From Rhodothermales bacterium (GTDB lineage Bacteria > Bacteroidota > Rhodothermia > Rhodothermales > VXPQ01), in assembly GCA_022821845.1 (NCBI GenBank), contig JAJECT010000005.1:1-64000 (forward strand): 64,000 nucleotides of DNA, written 5' to 3'. The notes beneath the pieces are model-generated. The model had not been told where the DNA came from. It ran no database searches and saw only the letters and a list, made by a program, of their open reading frames with translations. The translations under genes and the position numbers were made by a program. Of the stretch, positions 17,600 to 25,000 are shown one piece after another; the stretch's first letter is position 1, and each line of letters starts with the position of its first letter.

Positions 17600-17827
17600 A
17601 TGAAACGGCTATTTCTCGCGCTCGCAATGTGTATGGCTTTCGCGTTGCCCTATACAGCAGATGCCAAAAGGTACGATTGTATCTACTGCTCTTATGGGTG
17701 TTGCGTTGAAGGCTTTCTTAATGGTGATGGTAGTGCTGACTTCTTGATGTATTGTGTAGATGAGGAGACTGGAGATGGCTGGGGAGTCATTTATGAGGGC
17801 CAGTCCGCTGGATCGTGCGGATCCTAA
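17600..17827 (+). CDS. Small secreted cysteine-rich protein, unknown function
   Basis: 75 residues: signal peptide (MKRLFLALAMCMAFALPYTADA) and a mature part of about 53 residues with six cysteines (YDCIYCSYGCCVEGF, MYCVDEE, GSCGS), which would suit disulfides. No known family is recognised. The codon use and base composition are visibly more AT-rich than the flanking infC and thrS genes. It has its own strong promoter and precedes a lipoprotein gene on the same strand by 54 bases. The pair lies between thrS and infC, genes that are usually adjacent, so it is likely a later insertion. Confidence 0.65.
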   Translation: MKRLFLALAMCMAFALPYTADAKRYDCIYCSYGCCVEGFLNGDGSADFLMYCVDEETGDGWGVIYEGQSAGSCGS

Positions 17828-17881
17828 ATTCCGTGCTCTTTCAAAAGAGTGTAACATTCACAAAACTACGGTGTCCAAGTC

Positions 17882-18568
17882 ATGAAATCAATCCAAAACC
17901 TTGTTGCTGTTATTGCCGTGATAGTCTTTGCTGGCTGTAGCACGGCAACCGATCATGCATCGCCTTCTGTTGATGGGCCAAGCCCTGGTCCTGTCACCGC
18001 TTTTTCTATATCCTATGAAGGAGCAAGCACAGCCTCTTTTTCGGATTTTACTGGAGATATCTATGTAGCTGGAAAAGCGGCAAAGAAGTTAGTTTATCGC
18101 TATAGAGCAGGCGATATCACGGCTAAAGAACTGAGCGATTCGGCTAATGAGCTTATAGCCTCCAATTCAGGACATCCTGTCTTACGTCATGTTGTACCGC
18201 AGCTGGTGTCTCATGTAACGCTTTATGCCTTGTTAGAAAATGAGGAGATAGAGGGTATCGAACCCTATGTAGCGCATCATACCAGGATGCTTGTCGATAA
18301 CGATTCGCCTCAAGCGGACGACATAGCGCGGGCTCTTGACGTGCTGGACGATTACTGGAGCGACGACGATATTCAGGCTGTTGCAAAAAAAGCAATAGTC
18401 AATGCCGAAGCTTATCTTGGTATGTCCCCCGGCCATATGCAAGACAAATTTTCTACGGACATTGACAAAGAGGGGATTCCAGTTGAAAAGCTCGATAGAA
18501 GCAAATCAAATAGCAATACCGGGATTGGTTCTGGTATTCAAGGCCTTGAACGACTTCTCGAAGAGTAG
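17882..18568 (+). CDS. Lipoprotein of unknown function
   Basis: 228 residues with a lipoprotein signal (NLVAVIAVIVFAGC, Cys near residue 19). The mature part is mostly helical: YVAGKAAKKLVYRYRAGDITAKELSDSANELIAS, a region with HVVPQLVSHVTLYALLENEE, and an Asp-rich stretch ALDVLDDYWSDDDIQ, ending in a Ser/Asn/Gly tail. No family is recognised. AT-richer than its neighbours. It is followed by a strong terminator at 18589 and probably forms a two-gene unit with the Cys-rich protein. Confidence 0.75.
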   Translation: MKSIQNLVAVIAVIVFAGCSTATDHASPSVDGPSPGPVTAFSISYEGASTASFSDFTGDIYVAGKAAKKLVYRYRAGDITAKELSDSANELIASNSGHPVLRHVVPQLVSHVTLYALLENEEIEGIEPYVAHHTRMLVDNDSPQADDIARALDVLDDYWSDDDIQAVAKKAIVNAEAYLGMSPGHMQDKFSTDIDKEGIPVEKLDRSKSNSNTGIGSGIQGLERLLEE

Positions 18569-18588
18569 TCTTGGCAAATGAGTAACGA

Positions 18589-18625
18589 GAAGCCCTTGCT
18601 CCCAGATAGAGCAAGGGCTTCTTTT
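18589..18625 (+). terminator. Strong intrinsic terminator
   Basis: A perfect 13-base stem GAAGCCCTTGCTC/GAGCAAGGGCTTC with a 7-base loop and TTTT after it, 21 bases past the lipoprotein stop. It closes the inserted two-gene unit; on the minus strand the U-tract is poor. Confidence 0.9.
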
Positions 18626-18637
18626 GTTCAGGACGCG

Positions 18638-18707
18638 CTGACCAGGTCCGCAAAGACGGCCCTGCCCCGCTGCGGGCAAGGCATGGCGAAGCAGCGCAGC
18701 GGCTTCG
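18638..18707. repeat. Possible degenerate copy of the dispersed element
   Basis: GGCAAGGCATGGCGAAGCAGC matches the interior of the 58.4-kb element (GGCAAGGAATGACGAAGCAGC) at 19 of 21 bases, and GTCCGCAAAGACGG resembles its right part. It fills the gap between the terminator and the thrS stop. Confidence 0.3.
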
Positions 18708-18712
18708 TAGCC

Positions 18713-20674
18713 TCAGGAACCCGGGCGTTTCTTGCCTTCGGCAATCTCCCGGAGCATCCGCTCTGCGCATACTTCGACGGATACGGTATCCTGTTCGCCG
18801 CGTCCATGGCGCCGCACCGAAACCGTGCCGTCGTTCTGTTCGCGCCCGCCCGCCACGAGCATGACGGGCGTTTTGTTCATCTCGGCGCTGCGAATCTTGT
18901 ACCCGGCTTTTTCGTTGCGGCGGTCCACTTCCACGCGGAGGCCGCGTTTGCGGAGCGCCGCGGCGACTTCCCCGGCGTATTCGTGCTGCTTGTCGGAGAT
19001 GGGAATGACGACCGCTTGCACAGGGGCCAGCCAGAGCGGAAAATTGCCCCCGCAATGTTCTATCAGCACGCCGATGAAGCGCTCCAGCGAGCCGAACGGC
19101 GCCCGATGGATCATCGCCGGACGGCGGCGCTTGTCGTCTGCCCCGATATAGGAAAGATCGAAGCGCTCCGGCAGGTTGTAGTCCAGTTGCACCGTGCCCA
19201 ATTGCCATGCGCGGCCCAGCGCGTCCTTCACCATAAAATCCAGTTTGGGGCCATAGAAGGCCGCCTCGCCCGTCTTTTCGACCGCCTCCAGCCCCGTTTC
19301 CCGGACGGCCTCGCGGATCGCTTGCTCGGCTTGCTCCCAGCGCGCCTGGTCTCCCTGGTATTTTTCCCGGTCTTCGGGGTCGTGCAGGGAAATTTGCGCC
19401 TTGAAATCGGTAAAATCCAGCGCGCCCAGCACCGTCAGCGTCAAGTCGATGACGTTTTTGAATTCGTCTTTTACCTGTTCGTCCGTGCAGAAAATATGGG
19501 CGTCGTCCTGCGTGAATCCGCGTACGCGGGTCAATCCGCCCAGCTCGCCGGACTGTTCGTACCGATAGACCGTGCCGAACTCCGCGTAGCGCACGGGGAG
19601 CTCCCGGTACGACCGCAGCTTGTTCGCGTAGATGCGGATATGATGCGGGCAATTCATGGGTTTCAGCAAAAACCCCTCTTCCTCGTCGCGGGCGTCCAGC
19701 ATGGGAGGGAACTGGCTTTCCCGGTAGTAGGGATAATGCCCGCTCGTCTTGTAGAGATCAAGCCGTCCGATGTGCGGCGTAACGACCGTTTCGTATCCCC
19801 GTTCGAGCTGCTCTTTTTTCAGAAAATCGATGAGCGTTTCGCGCAGCGTAGCGCCGCGCGGCAGCCACATCGGCAATCCGGCGCCTACCTGTTTGTCGAA
19901 GGCGAACAATTCCAGTTCCCTGCCCAGTTTGCGGTGGTCGCGTTCGGCGGCGAGGGCCAGTCGCGCCAGATGCTCGTCGAGCATGCTTTTTTTCGGGAAG
20001 CTGACGCCGTAAATGCGCGTGAGCTGAGGTCGCCGCTCGTCCCCGCGCCAGTACGCGCCCGCCACGTTGAGCAGCTTGACATGCTTGATCCGGCCCGTCG
20101 AGGGAATGTGGGGGCCGCGGCACAGATCGACGAAGTTGCCCTGCCGGTAGAAGGTGATCGCGCCGTCTTCGAGGTCTTCGAGCAGTTCCAGTTTGTATTC
20201 GTCGCCCTTGTCCTTGAAATACCGGATCGCATCCGCCCTGGAGACGTCTTGCCGTTCGTACGCCGCGTCGCGCGCGGTCAGTTCGCGCATCCGCTTTTCG
20301 ATGCGCTCCAGGTCCTCCGCGCCGATTTTGCGGTCGCCGGGGTCTACGTCGTAGTAGAACCCTTGCTCGATGGGCGGTCCGATGCCGAATTTGACGCCGG
20401 GGAACAGCTCTTCGAGCGCTTCGGCCATGAGGTGCGCCGTGGAATGCCGAAAGGTCGATTGTCCGTCCGGGTCGTTCCAGGTCAGAATCTCGATGGCGGC
20501 GTCTTCGTCGATGGGCCGGGTCAGGTCCCGGACTTCGCCGTTCACCCGTATGGCCAGCGCCTGCCGGGCGAGGCCCGCCGAAACGCCGAGGGCAAGTTCC
20601 TGCCCCGTAACGCCGGCTTCGCATGGGCGGACAGATCCGTCGGGGAACGTAATGGCGATGTGGTCGGCAGGCAT
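18713..20674 (-). CDS. thrS: Threonyl-tRNA synthetase
   Basis: 653-residue class II synthetase. N-terminal TGS domain (residues 1-65), the second editing domain with HSTAHLMAEALEELFPG, the catalytic core with MNCPHHIRIY (Cys zinc ligand and His), RYEQSGELGGLTRVRGFTQDDAHIF, and motif 3 HRAPFGSLERFIGVLIEH; the anticodon domain (QAVVIPISDKQHEYA) ends the protein. Full length. Usually next to infC in this phylum; here the two are separated by a 1.4-kb insert. tRNA-Val lies just upstream on the same strand. Confidence 0.98.
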   Translation of the reverse strand: MPADHIAITFPDGSVRPCEAGVTGQELALGVSAGLARQALAIRVNGEVRDLTRPIDEDAAIEILTWNDPDGQSTFRHSTAHLMAEALEELFPGVKFGIGPPIEQGFYYDVDPGDRKIGAEDLERIEKRMRELTARDAAYERQDVSRADAIRYFKDKGDEYKLELLEDLEDGAITFYRQGNFVDLCRGPHIPSTGRIKHVKLLNVAGAYWRGDERRPQLTRIYGVSFPKKSMLDEHLARLALAAERDHRKLGRELELFAFDKQVGAGLPMWLPRGATLRETLIDFLKKEQLERGYETVVTPHIGRLDLYKTSGHYPYYRESQFPPMLDARDEEEGFLLKPMNCPHHIRIYANKLRSYRELPVRYAEFGTVYRYEQSGELGGLTRVRGFTQDDAHIFCTDEQVKDEFKNVIDLTLTVLGALDFTDFKAQISLHDPEDREKYQGDQARWEQAEQAIREAVRETGLEAVEKTGEAAFYGPKLDFMVKDALGRAWQLGTVQLDYNLPERFDLSYIGADDKRRRPAMIHRAPFGSLERFIGVLIEHCGGNFPLWLAPVQAVVIPISDKQHEYAGEVAAALRKRGLRVEVDRRNEKAGYKIRSAEMNKTPVMLVAGGREQNDGTVSVRRHGRGEQDTVSVEVCAERMLREIAEGKKRPGS

Positions 20675-20736
20675 AATTCAGGCGATGCGCCGCAAGGCGG
20701 CAAACAGCAAACTAAAAACGTCACTAAATGTGGGCG

Positions 20737-20810
20737 TGGGTCCTGACGGATTCGAACCATCGACCTCTACGATGTCAACGTAGCGCTCTAACCAACTGAG
20801 CTAAGGACCC
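20737..20810 (-). tRNA. tRNA-Val (anticodon GAC)
   Basis: The minus strand folds as a cloverleaf: acceptor GGGTCCT/AGGACCC with discriminator A, D arm GCTC/GAGC, anticodon stem CTACG/CGTAG around loop TTGACAT (GAC), T loop TTCGAAT. CCA is not encoded. It sits 62 bases upstream of thrS. Confidence 0.96.
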
Positions 20811-20968
20811 GGGTTGTTTTTTTCTGCTATGTTTTGTTGCCCGCCGGGCGTCTGCGGAACCAGGCGGCGCGGGCGGCAAAGGGTTGCAAAGATACCGCCG
20901 CGGGGGCGTACATGTCAAGGCGTTCCTCCCGATGCATCCCGGCGCGGCGGCGCCTGTTTCGGGCCGGA

Positions 20969-21700
20969 TCAGAACGCGTAGCGCATCCGCACGAGGGGAA
21001 CGTCGGCCCCGGCGGGCGGCGCGCCGAGCGAAATGCCCAAACCGGACCGATTGTTCCGCCCCACGGCGCGCAAGGCGGAAATACCGGCGAGCAATCGGTT
21101 GGCGGCAAGGGAAGCGATGAGTATGCTGCGTCGCCGCCTGAGCGATTCGGCGTCTTCGCGGAGTTCGCGAAAGCGGGAAAAATGTTCTTCGGTATCCCAT
21201 CGCCACTGGAACGAGGGGTCGGTGGCGTACGCGATCTGCTCCACATTCAGGTCCCGGTATTGCGCGTCGGTGAACTCCTGCGAGGACCGGTACGTCGCGG
21301 CGCGCAGGTAAAAGGTTCGATCCTTGCCCGCCGGATCGACGCCGGCGTAGCGCGTCGCCATGGTTCGGTAACTTTCTACAAGATGGTTGCGCCGCCAGCT
21401 TGCGCCCACGAGTCCCGTCCACAAACCCGCGTCCGTTAGCGCGAAGGCGGCGCCCAGGCGGCCCCACTCTCCGCCCCGGGCATGGCGGTGGCCCAGGCCG
21501 GGGGCCAGGAGGCTGAGCGCGAACGCCTTGCCGGAGGACGCCTTGCGCAGGGAAGGCTCCATGATTTCCGGGGTTTGCGCCCGGGCTTCCCCGAGCGCGC
21601 CGGGGGCCGACGCCCACAGCGCCGCGCACAGGATCGCGCACAGAATCGCGCCGGGCAGCATGGCGGACGTTGCGTTTCGGGGTGCGTAGGGCTTGCGCAT
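20969..21700 (-). CDS. Small inner-membrane/periplasmic protein, DUF5683-like
   Basis: 243 residues from the ATG at 21700. An N-terminal hydrophobic segment (AMLPGAILCAILCAALWASAPGAL) ends in ARAQ, a signal-peptide-like cut. The region ALSLLAPGLGHRHARGGEWGRLGAAFALTDAGLWTGLVGA has the P-G-x-G-x-x-H-x-x-G pattern of the DUF5683/small membrane-protein family common in Bacteroidota, whose function is unknown. The later part is hydrophilic with helical segments (FRELREDAESLRRRRSILIASLAANRLLAG). It follows the RsbW-like gene by 29 bases and may be cotranscribed with it. Confidence 0.7.
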   Translation of the reverse strand: MRKPYAPRNATSAMLPGAILCAILCAALWASAPGALGEARAQTPEIMEPSLRKASSGKAFALSLLAPGLGHRHARGGEWGRLGAAFALTDAGLWTGLVGASWRRNHLVESYRTMATRYAGVDPAGKDRTFYLRAATYRSSQEFTDAQYRDLNVEQIAYATDPSFQWRWDTEEHFSRFRELREDAESLRRRRSILIASLAANRLLAGISALRAVGRNNRSGLGISLGAPPAGADVPLVRMRYAF

Positions 21701-21729
21701 GGGTATTTTATGAATTCGTTTGCGCCGGA

Positions 21730-22197
21730 TCAGGGTTTTCCGGCCTGTCCGGCGGTTTTCGGGGCGTTTCGGTCGGGCGCCCCGCGCCGAAATTTCGTCA
21801 GGCGCACCTGGTTCGTGTCGTCCCGGGTTTCGTATTCCACTTCGTCCATCAAACTGCGCATGATCTGTACGCCGAGCCCGCCTCTTCGCCTGCTTTCCGC
21901 GATTTGAAAAATATCCGGCTCCGACCATAATTCCGGTTGGAAAGGCCGCCCCTGGTCTTCGATGCACACGGTGAACCGTTCGGGGTCGATCGCGACGCGG
22001 ATCGAAATGTCCCGTCCGTCCTCGTTATAGGCATGTTTGATCACGTTGGCGCAGGCTTCGTCCACGGCCATCGTTACATGCGCGATCGCTTCCTCGTCGA
22101 GGTCTGCCTCGCGAGCGTATTTTTCCACGAACCGCCGCACCTTGCCCAGGTGCTGCGTTACGCCAGGAATGCGGAGGCTATGTGCGGATTCGGACAT
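21730..22197 (-). CDS. RsbW-like anti-sigma factor/serine kinase (HATPase_c)
   Basis: 155-residue GHKL ATPase of the RsbW/SpoIIAB type: AIAHVTMAVDEACANVIKHAY (N box), VCIEDQGRPF (G1) and RRRGGLGVQIMRSLMDEVEYE (G2). Such kinases phosphorylate a STAS partner and sequester a sigma factor or other target. The ATG at 22197 fits the family; the longer track ORF overlaps the STAS gene. It follows the STAS and RsbU-like genes, forming a complete partner-switching module, but no sigma factor gene is visible nearby, so the output is unknown. Confidence 0.88.
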   Translation of the reverse strand: MSESAHSLRIPGVTQHLGKVRRFVEKYAREADLDEEAIAHVTMAVDEACANVIKHAYNEDGRDISIRVAIDPERFTVCIEDQGRPFQPELWSEPDIFQIAESRRRGGLGVQIMRSLMDEVEYETRDDTNQVRLTKFRRGAPDRNAPKTAGQAGKP

Positions 22198-22231
22198 GGG
22201 GGAAGGGTGCGTTCCGCTGCCGGGGCGCAGG

Positions 22232-22600
22232 TCAGGCAGTGTTTTCGTCGGGGTTTGCATCGAATTTCCGGATGGCTTCCTGTTCGTCCTCGACAATATC
22301 GAACAGCAGCGGAAAGCCCAGCAGGTCGAATATGTTGAAGACGCTTGCCTGGAGCCCCGCAATTTTGATGTCTCCTCCAGCCTCGCGCATTTCCTCGATA
22401 TACGCCATGAATACGCCCAGGCCGGCGCTGGAGATATACTTCAGGTGTCGACCGTTCGCGACGATGCGGTACATTTCGTCCTGTCGGCACTTTTGCAGCG
22501 CCGCTTCCAGTTCGGATGCGGTATGCGCGTCCAGTTCGCCGTTCAGATCAAGAATGCGAATATGTGTTTCCGTTCGGAATCCAACCGAAAAATTGCTCAT
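22232..22600 (-). CDS. STAS-domain anti-sigma factor antagonist
   Basis: 122-residue STAS protein (SpoIIAA/RsbV type): TETHIRILDLNGELDAHTASELEAAL, then LKYISSAGLGVFMAYIEEMREAGGDI, where SSAG holds the phosphorylatable serine. The ATG at 22600 overlaps the stop of the upstream phosphatase gene (ATGA), indicating coupled translation. Dephosphorylation by the neighbouring RsbU-like enzyme would let it bind the RsbW-like kinase. Confidence 0.9.
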   Translation of the reverse strand: MSNFSVGFRTETHIRILDLNGELDAHTASELEAALQKCRQDEMYRIVANGRHLKYISSAGLGVFMAYIEEMREAGGDIKIAGLQASVFNIFDLLGFPLLFDIVEDEQEAIRKFDANPDENTA

Positions 22601-24834
22601 GTCGTCGCTGGTTTCGTATGATTTGGCATGCCGTTCCATTGCATGACCACGAGTGTCATGTCGTCGTCGTATTCTGTACGACCAATGTACTCGTGAAGGT
22701 TCGCAAGGAGCGCTTCGTAGATGGCGGATGCGTCTTGTTTTCGGTGCGTTTTGAGGGCTTCCACGAGGCGCTTGTGTCCGTACAGGGCGCCCTCGCTGTT
22801 CCTGCTTTCGACGATGCCGTCCGTATAGACCGCAACCGTGTCCCCGGGCCGAAGCGAAATACGCTCTTCTTCCAGATGTTTCCGGAAACGCGTGCTTCGG
22901 TCCATTCCGAGGGCGACGCCGCGCGGACGCACGTCGCGCTCCGCGCCCTCTCTGGAAATATGAATGGCCGGGCAATGTCCGGCGCGGGCCAGAATCAACG
23001 TTCCCGCGCGGGCGTCGATGACCCCGTAGATTGCGGATACGAACATGCCGCGTTCGAGCGCGGAAGAAATCGCCACGTTGGCCTGCGCGAGAAAATCCGC
23101 CGGGCCGGGGGCTATGCGGGCGGTGGCGCGGAAAATGCCCTGCAACTCCGCCATGTAGAACGCTGCGGAGATGCCCTTGCCGGATACGTCCGCTACGATG
23201 AAAGCCAGCCGGTCTTCGTCCAGTTTCAGGAAGTCGTAATAATCTCCGCCCACTTCGTAGGCGGGAATGCTGGAAGCGGCGAGGGCCAGCCCCTCTATTT
23301 CCGGCAGGTCGCGCGGCAAGAGCCTGTTTTGCATGTCGCGGGCGATGTCCAGCTCGCGGGACAGGCGCTCCCGTTCGAGTTTCTCCTCGAAAAGACGCGC
23401 ATTGTCCAGCGCAATGGCGGCCTGGGCGGCGTAGACGCCGATCGCTTCGATATCGTCCTCGTCGAATCCCTGGGCGATGTCCTTGGTCACGAAAAGCCCG
23501 CCCAGCAACGTGTCTCGCGTGACGAGGGGCGTCATCAGCATGGAGCCGATCCGGCTGCCCGGATTGCCCCGGATGCGGTGGTCCGCGGGGGCTTCGTTCA
23601 GGATAACCGGCTCGCGCCGGGTCGCAAGTTCTTCGTACAGCGCCGCCACGTCCGTCATGGCTTCGACGTCCTCGGCGGTGGTGTTCCACGGCGCGGCGAC
23701 CTGCGGGCGCAGCGAGCCGCTGCGTTCGTCTTCGATGGCCAGCCAGGCCATTTGCGCGCCGCCCGTCTCCACGGGCGTTTTTGTAATGGCGAGGTGCAGT
23801 TTGTCGGGGTCGAACGCCTGATTGACGAGATTCGTCAGGGAGTACATGGCGGTGACCTCTCCGGCCTTGCGCCGGAAATCTCCGGTGGTGGGCAGGTGGA
23901 AAATGAGAAAGAGGAACGACGTTACGCAATACAAGAGGCCAAAAGCCAATGCGACCAGCGTGAATTGGTCCAGGGGGTAGCTGGCGTGGCGTATGTACAT
24001 GAAATGGGCGGGCAAAAACCCTTCCGCAGGCAGGGCGCCCGCCAGCAACAGCATGAGCAGCACGGAGAGGCCTACGCCCGCCGCCTTGGCCCGGAACGAC
24101 AGAAAAACGATCCACGACACCCGGAACGAATTCAGGATCATAAGAATGACGACCGGAATAACAGCCGCGAATTGCACTGCGTTGGGGTCTTCGGCGGGGT
24201 CTTTCAGAATGGCGAGCAGCGAAAAGACGCCCATGGACGCGAGCATGAGATACCAGGTTCGCTGGCTTTGCTTCGTGCGCTTGAACAGCACCAGGTCCTG
24301 AAAGCGCAGCAACAGGTAGAAAGCCACGAGCGCCCGCGCAAAACTGATCGCGTGCATCTTGACTACGGTGGCGAACGTAAGCGGAACGCCGGTTTCGTAT
24401 TCGAACCCCAGCAAGGCCTGATTGACGGGCACGTCCTCCGGGGCGCCGCCGGTAATGCCCACCAGCATCCGGATGACGGCGATTGCCAGCGCGCCCAGCA
24501 CCAGCGTAGTCCAGAACGCCTTGAGCGGGCCGACCGGGCGTTGCTTCAGGAAATACGCCATCAGAAACCAGAACAGCGCAAATCCCGTAACGACCACCAT
24601 CTGGTATGCGAAATCCACCGCGGGGTGCCAGGGCGCGCCAGACAGCCATTCGAATACGTTGTACGCCGCGGCGAGGGCGAAACACACCAGCGCGGCGGCG
24701 ACGAAAGCGAGGCGATGCTTTCGGTTGCGCAACGCTACGTCGATATATCCTTGTCCGCTTCGGAGAATCCTATTTGCGAAATGACTGGACACAGGCAAAT
24801 TGCCGGGTGAGAGGGCGTCTTTGATACGGAGCAT
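22597..24834 (-). CDS. Membrane-bound RsbU-like PP2C phosphatase with GAF domain
   Basis: 745 residues. The N-terminal half has multiple membrane helices (about residues 40-330, e.g. LAFVAAALVCFALAAAYNVF). A GAF-like domain follows (about 340-480, PLVTRDTLLGGLFVTKDIAQGF), then the RsbU linker LSRELDIARDMQNRLLPRDLP and a SpoIIE-type PP2C domain with GGDYYDFL, VADVSGKGISAAFYMA, GHCPAIHI, AVYTDGIVESRN and YDDDMTLVVM. It should dephosphorylate the adjacent STAS protein in response to a membrane or GAF signal; the signal is unknown. Confidence 0.92.
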   Translation of the reverse strand: MLRIKDALSPGNLPVSSHFANRILRSGQGYIDVALRNRKHRLAFVAAALVCFALAAAYNVFEWLSGAPWHPAVDFAYQMVVVTGFALFWFLMAYFLKQRPVGPLKAFWTTLVLGALAIAVIRMLVGITGGAPEDVPVNQALLGFEYETGVPLTFATVVKMHAISFARALVAFYLLLRFQDLVLFKRTKQSQRTWYLMLASMGVFSLLAILKDPAEDPNAVQFAAVIPVVILMILNSFRVSWIVFLSFRAKAAGVGLSVLLMLLLAGALPAEGFLPAHFMYIRHASYPLDQFTLVALAFGLLYCVTSFLFLIFHLPTTGDFRRKAGEVTAMYSLTNLVNQAFDPDKLHLAITKTPVETGGAQMAWLAIEDERSGSLRPQVAAPWNTTAEDVEAMTDVAALYEELATRREPVILNEAPADHRIRGNPGSRIGSMLMTPLVTRDTLLGGLFVTKDIAQGFDEDDIEAIGVYAAQAAIALDNARLFEEKLERERLSRELDIARDMQNRLLPRDLPEIEGLALAASSIPAYEVGGDYYDFLKLDEDRLAFIVADVSGKGISAAFYMAELQGIFRATARIAPGPADFLAQANVAISSALERGMFVSAIYGVIDARAGTLILARAGHCPAIHISREGAERDVRPRGVALGMDRSTRFRKHLEEERISLRPGDTVAVYTDGIVESRNSEGALYGHKRLVEALKTHRKQDASAIYEALLANLHEYIGRTEYDDDMTLVVMQWNGMPNHTKPATT

Positions 24835-25000
24835 GCGCCGTACGGTTCTTTCTTCGCCGGTTTGTTCGTCGGATCGGGTAACTTTCTTGCGGCTTGGTAC
24901 GTAAACGAAAGGTTACGCCCGTTGCGTATATTTCCGCCCGGAATTTCCTTTTCTTACGGTACAGATTCCGCATTTCCTTGTTCGCAGGCGCCCGGCCCGC

